NCBI GenBank assembly: GCA_001310415.1
Contig: BAXE01000006.1
Coordinates: 124,001-188,000, forward strand
Direction of reading: 5' to 3'
Origin: Enterovibrio sp. JCM 19048
GTDB taxonomy: Bacteria; Pseudomonadota; Gammaproteobacteria; Enterobacterales; Vibrionaceae
Length of the DNA: 64,000 bases
Shown here one piece after another: positions 20,801 through 30,301 of the stretch (position 1 is the first letter of the stretch; each line of letters begins with the position of its first letter). The position numbers and the translations under genes are program-made. The notes beneath the pieces are model-generated. The model ran no database searches, was not told where the DNA came from, and saw nothing but the letters and a program-made list of their open reading frames with translations.

Positions 20801-23800
20801 GGTAACCGTCACCCCCGCATCCAGCGATTCCGCCAGCTCCGGGTCGAGGGTGTACGTCCATTGGCCATTGGCCATGGAGAAGGTGCCGTACTGGCCATCC
20901 TGATCGGTATCGGGCAGCGTAGGGTTGTCGTTGGCATCCGGATCGCTGATGGTAAGCGATCCGCCGGTGGTCAGTGATCCGGCTTCGTCAGTGACGCTGC
21001 CTGACGTATCACCGCTCAGTTCGGCGCATCTTCGCTGCCGGTAATAGTAATAACGATGTCATGCACTGTTCCATCAGACGCGGTAATGCTGATGGTGTCT
21101 GTGGTGGATTGGCCTTCATCCAGATATTGGGCGAGTTCAGGGTCGAGGGTGTAAGTCCAGTTGCCGTTTACCAGTTCCAGCGAACCGTATTGGCCTCGTA
21201 TGTGCCGCTTGGCAGGGTGGGGTTTTCCCCTTCATCGGCATCGGTTAAACCCACAGTTCCAGATGTGGTGAGTACGCCCGAACCCTCAGTGATATTTCCT
21301 GTGGTAGTGCCGGTCAGAACTGGTTCCTGATCGGTGCCAGTGATGGTGATGGTAATGTCATGTTTCGAGCTGTCGGACGCCGTCACGGTAATCACGTCCG
21401 TGGTGGTTTCCCCATCCGGCAGTGAGACCACAGAATCCGGATCCAGCGTGTAAGTCCACTCGCCGTCATCCAACACCAGGGTGCCGTATTGCCCGTCGAT
21501 GGTGTCGTTGGGAAGTGTCGGTGTGTCATTGGTGTCAGGGTCAAACAGGTCAATGGTGCCTGACGTGGTTAAGTTACCGCCGTCTGAGACTGAACCTATA
21601 GTGTCACCGCGCAGCACCGGCTCGTCGTTGGTGCCGGTCACGCTGATCACAATGCTTTGCTGGGTGCCGTCTGATGCGGTAAGGGTAATGACATCTGTGT
21701 CCAACTCCCCCGGATTGAGTGTGGCGGCAGCATCTTTGTCGAGGGTGTAAGTCCATTCCCCGTCGGTTAGTTCCAGTACGCCGTATTTGCCTTCAATGCG
21801 GGTGTTGTCAAACGCCGGGGTGTCATCGTCATCGACATCCGAGATAGACAGGGTGCCGGAAACAGTCTGGGCGACGCCATCGGTGGTGTCTGTCAGGCTG
21901 CCGCCAAATTCGCCGCTCACCACGGCAGATCGTCGGTGCCCTGAATGGTGATTTGGATATCCAGCGGTGTGCCGTCCTGTGCCAGCACTGTAATGGTTTC
22001 GGGCAGTGAATCCCCTGCATCCAGCGCATCAAAGGTTGCAGTGTTGGCAGGGTCTGAGGTGTAGGTCCAGTTACCGGCACGATCGATTACAATTTCGCCA
22101 TAGCTGCCATTGTAAGTGCCGGGCTGGAAGAAATACTCACCGTAGTCAGCATCACTCACTGTAGCACGGCCGCTGGTGGTCAGCACGCTGTCAGTTTCGT
22201 TGATGGTGACGGCGGTTTTACCGCCAAATACGGCGGCATCATTGGTGCATCAATCGTGATGGTAATGGTTTGCACTGTGCCATCTTCAGCGCGCACGGAG
22301 AGGGTATCGGTCAGTTGATCCCCTTCACCTAAACGGTTTATTGCGCCTTTGGCGTCGTCAGAGCTGTATGTCCAGCTGCCATCGGCATCAATGGTCAGCT
22401 CACCCCAACGGCCAGTGATGGTTTGCGGAGTGAAAGTATTGTCATTGCCATCCACATCAGTAGATGTCAACTGACCGGACGTGCTCATAGTGCCATCGGC
22501 TTCCACAATGGTGCCGATGATATCCCCGGCAATTTGCGCCGGATCATTGGTGCCAATGATGGTCACCGTCAGTTCGGTTTCGGTGCCGTCAACGGAGCGC
22601 ACAGTAATGGTGTCAGTGATTTTTTCGCCTTCGCTCAGGGTGTCGAGCGCTGCGCTTTGCGCTGGATCGGAAGTGAAAGTCCAGTTACCGGCGCGATCTA
22701 TGGTGACCGAACCGTAGTCACCCATGTAGGTACCGGCCAGCATGAAAGATTCGCCAGCGTCCGGATCGACGACATTGATTGAGCCGGACACGCTGATCAC
22801 ATCGTTGGTTTCGTAGACGTCACGGCTGGAAATGGCTGAGAACACAGGGGCATCGTTAACACCCTCTATCGTCAGGACGATTTGCTGCTCCGTGCCGTCT
22901 TCCGCGCGCACGGTGACCACTTCAGTCAGGGTTTCCCCTTCCGGCAGGCGCTGGATAGCGCCCGTGGGGTCGGTGGTGGTATATGTCCAGTGACCGTCTT
23001 CATCAATAGTTACTTCGCCACGCGGTGTGGTAATGGTTTCAGCGATGAACTTGTTGTCGCTGCCGTCCACATCGGTCGAGGTTAGGGTACCTGATGTCGA
23101 CATGGTGCCACCGTTGTCTGTGATGGTCGCAGTGATGTCCCCACCAATAACCGCATCATCGTTGGTGCCGTTGATATTGATGGTTATTTGGGTTTCCGAG
23201 CCGTCGACGGAGTACACAGTGATGGTGTCCGTCAGCTTCTCACCATCAGTAAGGGATTGAATGGCATCGCGGCTGCTGTCGCTGGCGGTATAGCTCCAGT
23301 TCCCGGCTGCATCAATCACCACTGAACCCCAGCTGCCTTCAAACGTTCCTGCTTGCATGAAGGATTCACCATTGTCGGCGTCGACCACATTGATGGTGCC
23401 ATTGGTTGACATGACGCCATAGCTTTCGGTGAGCTCCCCGGTGCTGATGGCCGAAAATACCGCGTCGTCGTTGACACCCTGAAAGGTGATTTCAATCTGC
23501 TGCTCAGTACCGTCTGCAGCGCGAACTGTCACATATTCGGTCAGGGTCTCGCCTTCGCCCAGCGCCTTGATTGCGCCAGTCGGGTCGTTGGAAACGTAGC
23601 TCCAACTGCCATCTTCGTTGATGGTCAGTTCTCCGCGCAGGGTTGGAATCGTCTCTGCGACAAAGGTGTTGTCTTCTCCGTCGACGTCCGCGGAGTTCAG
23701 TTGCCCGGAAGCTTGCAACGCGCCGCTGTTATCGACGATGGTGGCGGAAATGTCGCCGGATATCAGCGCTGGGTCGTTGGTGCCTTCGATATTCAGCACT

Positions 23801-25169
23801 ATGTCATGAGTGCTGCCATCTGATGCGGTAATGGTGATCACATCCGTGGCTTGCTCGCCTTCAGCCAGTGGCGCTACCGCTTCTTTATCGACGGTGTAGG
23901 TCCAGTTGCCATCTTTGACGACCAGGGTGCCGTATTCCCCTTTGTACGTGCCGTCATTGAGGGTGGTTTCGTTGTTCGAATCCGGGTCGATAACGTTAAT
24001 TGAACCGGAAGCGGAAGCGGGAACCGTGCCGGTGCCGTCGGTGACAGTACCGGTTAAATCGCCCTCCAGCGTGGCGTCATCATCGGTGCGGGTAATGGGC
24101 AGAGTGATACTTTCCTCGACCGTGTTTTTGCCATCCGACACACTGACGGTCACGGTGATTTCACTTAGGTTGAGAATGTCATCGTCGATAGCAGCAGCAC
24201 CTGCTTCTGTCAGCACGACCTGATCGCCTTCAATGCGGAAATAACCATTTGGGTCATTGGTGACAGATACCGTCAGAGTATCGCCATCCCCGTCACTGGC
24301 TGAAATGGTAGCGACTGGGCTGCCTTCGGAGACATTTTCATCCTCGGTCAGGGCTACCGGCGTCAGTGTTACCTCGGGAAGGTCTTCCACGGCAGCAACG
24401 TCTACGTTCACGTTGCCGGAGAAAGAGGTGGTGCCATCGGTAATGTCGACGGTGAAGGAAATGTCCCCGTTGTAATTGGGTGGCGGGACAAGGGTAAACG
24501 AGCCGTCGCCATTGTCTTTTATTGAAACACCGTCAACGTCTGAGCGAACGCCGGTGATGCGGATATTGTCGCTATCGCCACCGGTGATCGCGCCAAGGAT
24601 ATCTTCGCGGGAAAGAATAATTTCCCCATCTTCTTCTGCACGGATATCAAGGCCACTAAAGGTGGGGGAGTGTAGGGGTCATCCTGGGCGGTGCTGAACA
24701 GGCTGCCATATCGGGCGCTGCCCAGAGATTCGATTTGTGCTGAGGTTACCCCGGAATCAGTCAGGCCTGTGGTATCGAATCCGACGGTGATCTGCTGCCC
24801 CTCGTAGGTGTTACCTTCAATGATCACCTGGGAAGTGAGAGCCGAGCCTGAGGCAGCTTCGCCGGCGGCCGTTTCTGTCCCTTCCTGCTGGGTAGGGTCA
24901 TCACCCTCTTCAATGGCAGCGATGATATCGGCAACATCGGAAGGAAGATCCAGGCCGGAAAAACCCTCTTCCGTCAATATCAATGCTTCATCCAGCACAT
25001 CAACCTGTTCTTGTTCTTCTGTCACCAGCCAGGCATTTTTTCCATTGGGTACAGACACCACATCGCCAGATTCAATAACGGTGTTTGGCAGCGCCGGCAC
25101 GACTTCGCCGTCTGGTTTCACTATAAATGCCTGTCCAACTACCTGACTCAGAACCAAGTTGATAGCCAT
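14861..25169 (-). CDS. giant LapA-like VCBS/RTX adhesin, type I secreted (11 frame breaks)
   Basis: With one base added at each of 11 breaks the gene encodes about 3,439 residues. Order: an N-terminal retention module (AINLVLSQVVGQAFIVKPDGEVV) and a TAAG di-alanine site at residues 100-103; a linker and cadherin-like part; about 20 VCBS-type repeats, counted by their W-T/S/E-Y/F core; a beta-propeller-like insert (about 1950-2290); a DUF4114-type domain (about 2610-2770, GGGDRDFNDATF); six or so RTX nonapeptides; and a T1SS C-terminal domain ending MILQNRMIVD. Such proteins leave through a type I exporter and stay lodged in the outer membrane. Breaks lie near 24668, 22240, 21925, 21195, 21020, 19665, 19553, 18510, 17523, 16935 and 14975. 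I chose the ATG at 25169 because GGGAG is 6 bases before it; an ATG at 25175 abuts that site. No exporter genes are in the window. Confidence 0.92.
15205..15385 (-). repeat. RTX calcium-binding nonapeptide block of the giant adhesin
   Basis: Tandem GGxGxDxLx-type units (GGGGNDIIH, GHLGNDIID, GGLGDDLII, GGEGNDLLA, GGSGSDTFA) form a short calcium-binding beta roll just before the C-terminal secretion domain. Confidence 0.9.
21930..23790 (-). repeat. alternating two-type VCBS repeat array
   Basis: Three successive A-B pairs of about 200 residues each. Type A carries DVDGxDNxF and RGELTI/RGEVTI/WGELTI with GAI-x-x-L; type B carries VxDxDxGExF and GSVxID/GEIVID with AGNW. The remaining VCBS units of the protein are of a third, more standard type (YGTL...WTYTLD). 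Confidence 0.8.
24861..24872 (-). other. TAAG di-alanine motif, candidate LapG cleavage site
   Basis: Codons ACG GCC GCC GGC encode T-A-A-G at residues 100-103, just after the retention module. In LapA of Pseudomonas fluorescens the periplasmic protease LapG cuts between the alanines of a TAAG motif at almost the same distance from the N-terminus. Cleavage here is an inference. Confidence 0.65.
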
Positions 25170-25396
25170 AATCATCTCCCGGTTTTAATGACTCAAAATG
25201 GAGTCATTTGTTTACTATTCGCTCAGCTTGTTAAACGTAGTACAGAAAATTCTCGGCTGATAAACCGTCATGGCGGAAAGACAAACTTTTGATAGTAAAG
25301 TGTTTCATTGTTGAGACGGGCAGGGTTTTATGTGCGCTGCAGGAGGAGGGGAGAAAGCGACTTGCCGGGAAAAAAGTCTTTGCTGTTTAAGTGCCT

Positions 25397-25418
25397 AAAT
25401 GTGATTTATATCATGTGG
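25397..25418. promoter_or_regulatory. candidate CRP-type site in the adhesin / kinase-like divergent region
   Basis: AAATGTGA-N6-TCATGTGG matches the left half of the CRP consensus perfectly (AAATGTGA) and the right half partly (TCA then mismatches). It lies about 155 bases before the start of the plus-strand gene and 230 before the adhesin. The rest of the 383-base gap holds no gene that I can see. Confidence 0.45.
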
Positions 25419-25552
25419 AATTGGCAGTCGGTTTAAATTGCCACTAGTTTTAAGAGACGAAGTTGCGTTTCAAATGCGAGACGTTGCGGCACCAATTACT
25501 GTCAAATAAACCGACAGTTGGATGTAACCAACAGTGTCATAAGGAAGGCCCA

Positions 25553-28249
25553 ATGAAAGGTTTGGTTAAGAACGAGCCAATCGTCGTGCTTGCAGACGAA
25601 GATCTTTCTCATATCGATTTTTTCCAGCAGGTGCTGGGCGAAAGTGGTTACTGGCTCCGCTCCGTAGCGACTCCGGAAAAACTGATGACCATTCTGGAAC
25701 AGCATCCGGTCAATATTCTCGTTGTGGATATCAATTTTCCCTTCACTACCGGTGGCTCGCTTGCAAAAGAGCTGCGAAAAATTCGCCTGCTGCCAACCTG
25801 CCAGGACACGCGCATTGTCGTGACTTCCCAAGAATATTCCAGCGAGCAGAAACAGGAAGCTTACCGCGCAGGAGCCTGTGACTACACTATTTACCCGATT
25901 GCGCCGGAAGAGTTGTTCCTCAAAATGGGAACGCATCTGACCGCCGGGGCGCGCAAAAGCGTGGCCGGCGCGTTAAGCCGCAGCTTCAACACTCTGTCTG
26001 AAGCCAACATGGCGCTGTATCCCCTGATGGCGACAGCAAGAAGTTGTACCCAGATGCTGCGCCAGACTTCGCTCAGCAACAAACAGGCTATGTATGTTGA
26101 TACGTTGAACAAAAGCTTGAAACGGGCAGCGGTTATTGCCGACAACCTGCGTGACTTTGAAGAGCTGTCGAATGATTTGCTGGCTCTGGAGACTACGCCG
26201 TTTGACCTTGACCAGTTGCTGGGAAGTTTGCGTGACTACCTCATCGGTGAAGCTGAAAGCCGGTCTGTTGAGCTTCTGTTCAACGTCCCGCTGGATGTTC
26301 CGCGCTCGCTGGTCGGTGACCCGGATCGCTTTCGCCGTATCCTGCTCAATATTATCAGTGAAGCCATTATCATCGGCGAGGGCCAGCCGATTATCCTGAG
26401 TATTTCCACCAAACAGCTGACCGACCATGCGGTGACGCTTGAGGTTGCCATCAATCAGAAGGTCACCGATGACGATGCCACGTTTGATGAACTCGAGGAG
26501 CTGGCAGAGCGTGTCGCTATCGCGAAGTCAGAAGTGGATGAGTCGGTTAACCTGCTGATTGCCAGCTGCCTGATTGAGCAGATGGGCGGTGAGGTATTAC
26601 AGGAGCAATACGACAAAGACGCAGGTGTGTATTTCAATGTGGAACTGCAATTGGCCAAAACCACCTCGGACAAGAGTTTTGCCGTACCGGTTGACCTGCG
26701 GGAATTGCGGGTACTGATTGTCGATGACAACCCATCTTCCATCGCTGTTCACCAAGCGATCATCGAGTCGCTGGGCTTTAAGGTTGATTCCGCCAAAAGT
26801 GTCGATGCCGCTTATACCGCTATCGTTGAAGGGCACATGGACATGGAACTGGAGCCCTATGATCTGGTGTTGCTTGACTGGCATATGCCGGGCAAAAAAG
26901 GGTTCCACCTGCTTGAAAAACTGCAGGGTGAACTGGCACCGGAGAAGCACCCGTTGGTGATTGTGATCAGCGCCTTCGACAAAGCGAAGATTGACAGCGA
27001 ACGTGGCCGTGGAAAGATTGCCGGCTACCTGCACAAACCCATTTCTGCCTCAGTCATGTTCGACACCATCATGGATGTGATGGGACATAACCTGCCCAAG
27101 ACCCACCGCCGTATCCTGGATGCCAAAGCCGGCATGTCCGGCGTTTCTGTGAGTGGTGGCGGCCGCCGTGTGCTGGTTGTTGACGATATGCCCATCAACC
27201 AGCAAATCGCCAAAGAGGTGTTGATCAGCAACGACTTTCAGGTCGACTTTGCCGGGTCAGGTAAAGAAGCGTTGGCAAAAGTCTGTCCGGCTCCGGAACT
27301 GTATGACGCGGTATTGATGGATCTCGAAATGCCGGAAATGAACGGACTGGAAGCGACCCGCATCATCCGTGAAACGGCAGACATGGAAGCGCTTCCCATC
27401 TTCGCTGTTACTGCCCATACCATGGAGCGCGACCGCCAACGCTGCATGGAGGCGGGTATGAACGACCACATTTCCAAACCGTTGGATGCTGATGCCCTGT
27501 TGCAAAAACTGGCGGCATATCTGGGCTTGGTGGTGACCTCAGTGGTACCGAGTGACAGTAAAGCTACTGAAAATGCAGACGACTATGAGTATGTCGATAT
27601 CAAAGATGGCGTGAAGCGTGTTATCGGCAACGAAACGCTCTACTTCAAGCTGCTGAGCGATTTTGTCCATCAGGCCCGCAGTCAGGAAAACCAGATCTAC
27701 CGTCTGCTTGATGCCGGTCGACAGACAGAAGCCGCCGAGCAGGCTCACACCATCGCGGGCAGTGCCGGGAACCTGTCGATTAATGCGCTCAGGAAATCAG
27801 CCAAGCAGTTACAAAACACGTTGATGTCACTGGATGACTATAAAAATGCCCTGGCCCGCTTTAAAAGGGACATGAATAATGCGATCCGTGAAATTGGCGA
27901 AATCCTCCTTAACCGCAGCAACACGGCCTTGCCGGAACACTTGCTGAAACCCCTGCCGGATCCCGCCAGCAACAGTGAGAAAAACAAGCCTTCGTCATTT
28001 TCTGATGGCGCTTTCCTGCAGCGGCTGAGTGCCTTCCGTAACCAGATTAAATCGCAGGAACTGATCGCGATTGATACCTACTACCAGTTGCTGATGGATT
28101 ATTGCGATGTGGCGAGTGCGCTCAAACCTGTGGGCGACAAACTGATTGAACTGGAATACACCCAGGCCCTGACGGCGCTTAACATCTTTATGACTGACAA
28201 CGAGCTTGACGAAGCCATTGAAGAGAAGGGGATGTCCAATGCTGGTTAA
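25553..28249 (+). CDS. triple-receiver, Hpt-containing pseudo-histidine kinase
   Basis: An 898-residue cytoplasmic signalling protein with no membrane segment. In order: receiver 1 (D59 in NILVVDINFPF), a degenerate dimerisation/kinase region (about 135-370), receiver 2 (D442 in LVLLDWHMP), receiver 3 (D590 in VLMDLEMPEMNG), an Hpt domain (H732 in AHTIAGSAGN) and a C-terminal extension. The kinase core keeps GDPDRFRRILLNIISEA, but the segment that should carry the H-box has no histidine, the N-box Asn is Glu, and no G1/G2 glycine boxes are visible. It is probably not an active kinase but a relay scaffold fed by another kinase. The start has AAGGAAGG upstream. Its last codons overlap the next gene by 11 bases, so the two are translationally coupled. 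Confidence 0.88.
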   Translation: MKGLVKNEPIVVLADEDLSHIDFFQQVLGESGYWLRSVATPEKLMTILEQHPVNILVVDINFPFTTGGSLAKELRKIRLLPTCQDTRIVVTSQEYSSEQKQEAYRAGACDYTIYPIAPEELFLKMGTHLTAGARKSVAGALSRSFNTLSEANMALYPLMATARSCTQMLRQTSLSNKQAMYVDTLNKSLKRAAVIADNLRDFEELSNDLLALETTPFDLDQLLGSLRDYLIGEAESRSVELLFNVPLDVPRSLVGDPDRFRRILLNIISEAIIIGEGQPIILSISTKQLTDHAVTLEVAINQKVTDDDATFDELEELAERVAIAKSEVDESVNLLIASCLIEQMGGEVLQEQYDKDAGVYFNVELQLAKTTSDKSFAVPVDLRELRVLIVDDNPSSIAVHQAIIESLGFKVDSAKSVDAAYTAIVEGHMDMELEPYDLVLLDWHMPGKKGFHLLEKLQGELAPEKHPLVIVISAFDKAKIDSERGRGKIAGYLHKPISASVMFDTIMDVMGHNLPKTHRRILDAKAGMSGVSVSGGGRRVLVVDDMPINQQIAKEVLISNDFQVDFAGSGKEALAKVCPAPELYDAVLMDLEMPEMNGLEATRIIRETADMEALPIFAVTAHTMERDRQRCMEAGMNDHISKPLDADALLQKLAAYLGLVVTSVVPSDSKATENADDYEYVDIKDGVKRVIGNETLYFKLLSDFVHQARSQENQIYRLLDAGRQTEAAEQAHTIAGSAGNLSINALRKSAKQLQNTLMSLDDYKNALARFKRDMNNAIREIGEILLNRSNTALPEHLLKPLPDPASNSEKNKPSSFSDGAFLQRLSAFRNQIKSQELIAIDTYYQLLMDYCDVASALKPVGDKLIELEYTQALTALNIFMTDNELDEAIEEKGMSNAG

Positions 28250-29982
28250 ACAGAATATGCCTGAAAAAGACACCCTGCTGATCATCGATGCATCGCCCAA
28301 CAGCATTCGCATTCTCAATGCCATTTTGGGCGAAGAGTACCGCGTGGTTTTTTCGACAACAGGTGCCACCGCCAAAGTGCTGGCGAAATCGGAAAACCCG
28401 AAACTCATCCTGATGGACATCGATTTGCCAGACATGGATGGCTTTGAGCTTTGCCAGTCGTTTAAAACCGGTACTGCGACAAAAGATATTCCCATCATCC
28501 TCATTACAGAGCACAAGGAAGACGAAGAGCGGGAAATGGGTTTTCGTATCGGATGTTCGGATTACATCGCCAAGCCGGTATCCCCCGCGGAAGTGAAACT
28601 GCGCATTTATAACCAACTCCGAATCCGCCGTAATGAAGAGCTGATTGTCCAGCGCGCACTCTATGACTCCCTCACCGGGCTTGCCAACCGCAACCTCACC
28701 CTCGACAGGCTTCGTTATGCCATTGCCCATGATTTACGCCGCGGTTTGCTGACCGGTGTCATGCTGGTGGATATCGACAATTTCAAAATTATCAACGACA
28801 CCCTGAGCCACGACGTGGGGGATCAAGTGTTGGTGGAACTGTCCCGTCGCATTGGAAAAACGGTGCGGGAAGTCGACACCGTAGGTCGCGTCAGTGGGGA
28901 CGAGTTCTTGATCGTGTTGCCGGGCTTGCACCAGACCGAAAATGCCTCTCAGATCGCCAGTAAACTCAGAAAAGAGATTGGTAAGCCGGTGCAGCTAAGT
29001 GGTGGTGGGGAAGTACATGTCACGGCCAGCATGGGGATTGCCCTTTCACCGTTGGATTCGGATGACTTCAAGCGATTGTTTGCCAGCGCCGATTTGGCCA
29101 AACATCAGGCCAAACAAGGTGGAAGGGACAGCTACCGTCTTTACACGTCAGATATGAATGACAACATACAGCGCCGTATGCGTATCGAATATCACCTGGT
29201 GTGGGCGTTGTCACGCGGCGAGTTTAAAGTGGCTTACCAACCGTTGATTGATCTAAAAACAATCAGGTGGTGGGAGCGGAAGCCTTGTTGCGCTGGCACA
29301 ACGAAGAGCTGGGGCATGTGTCTCCCGTCGAGTTTATTCCCATCGCAGAACAGTCCAACCTGATCCATGAAATCGGCAAGTTTGTTCTGGATACTGCTAC
29401 CCGTGATTTCCTGACATTGACCAATGAAGCGGGCGAGTTAATCCACGTAGCAGTGAATATCTCCCCGCAGCAGATCCGCCAGCCGGAATTTGTAAGAGAT
29501 TTGGAAAGCATTCTTGAAACCAACGGGTTTGCCCCTGAGCGTCTTGAAGTCGAGGTGACGGAAGGCTTGCTGCTCAGCAATCAACCCAACGTCAAAGAGA
29601 TCATCGGCAAACTGCACAATATCGGTGCTGCGTTGTCGATGGATGACTTCGGTACCGGTTATTCCTCTCTCAGCTACCTGCTCCAGTTCCCGTTTGATGC
29701 CCTGAAAATCGACCGGGAGTTTGTCGATGGCATCACGGATGTCGAGCTGAATGAAGCACTGGCAACCGCGGTGATTTCCATGGCACAGGGACTGAACCTG
29801 AAAACGGTCGCTGAGGGGGTGGAAACCGCCGAGCAACTGGAAATGCTCAAATCCAAAGGGTGTGACTTGGCGCAGGCTTTTACCTCAGCCGCCCGTTGGA
29901 GATAGACAAGTTCAGGGAATTTATCGGGGTCAGCGACGTTACTCAGCAAGCGGCCGAAAATTGTGAGATTGAAAAATCCTGA
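28239..29982 (+). CDS. response regulator with GGDEF and EAL domains (frame interrupted)
   Basis: Repaired length 581 aa. A receiver (D60 in LILMDIDLPDMDG) is followed by a GGDEF domain with the signature SGDEF and an EAL domain (AEALLRW, VNISPQQ, EVTEG, MDDFGTGYSS, KIDREFVDGI, KTVAEGVE). It may make or break down cyclic di-GMP; the EAL residues look complete, and SGDEF is a tolerated variant, so either or both activities are possible. Two missing bases break the frame: an A near 29263 (restoring DLKNNQVVGAEALL) and a G near 29876 (restoring AQGFYLSRPLE). Start at 28239 overlaps the preceding stop. It is the natural output partner of the preceding scaffold. Confidence 0.92.
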
Positions 29983-30000
29983 GCCAGAAGATGGCACTCC

Positions 30001-30028
30001 AAAAAGCGAACCTAGCGTTCGCTTTTTT
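30001..30028 (+). terminator. terminator of the signalling operon
   Basis: An AAAAAGCGAAC / GTTCGCTTTTT stem with a 5-base loop and a six-T run sits 19 bases after the GGDEF-EAL gene. Confidence 0.88.
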
Positions 30029-30301
30029 CTGCCCAGATATTTCTGAGTTTGCACAGTTCGTTGAGCACTCTCGGTGACGTCAAAAATTCCTTTAAGGGAA
30101 AAGTAAGCGAACTCCGTTCGGATAACCTCAGTCTTTAATATGAAAGTTAATATAAAACATAGGGATAACTTCAATTACGCAGCGTTTTTCTTGCTCATTT
30201 TTGTTCTCATTTTGAGACTCAAATTTCATATTTGAAACCTTTTTACGCCTCAGCTATTGATTGAACCATGGTCACTCAGTTTGAAGTGATTGGAGGATGT
30301 G

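Noticed and set aside
14861-25169. Giant adhesin as a decayed pseudogene cluster or as a dozen separate small genes
   Set aside because: The VCBS phase continues across all 11 breaks, each explained by one missing base, and the repaired length is an exact multiple of three.
30204-30235. CAAAT-N5-ATTTG palindrome upstream of the second RTX gene as an operator
   Set aside because: Only five bases per arm in AT-rich sequence; too likely by chance.
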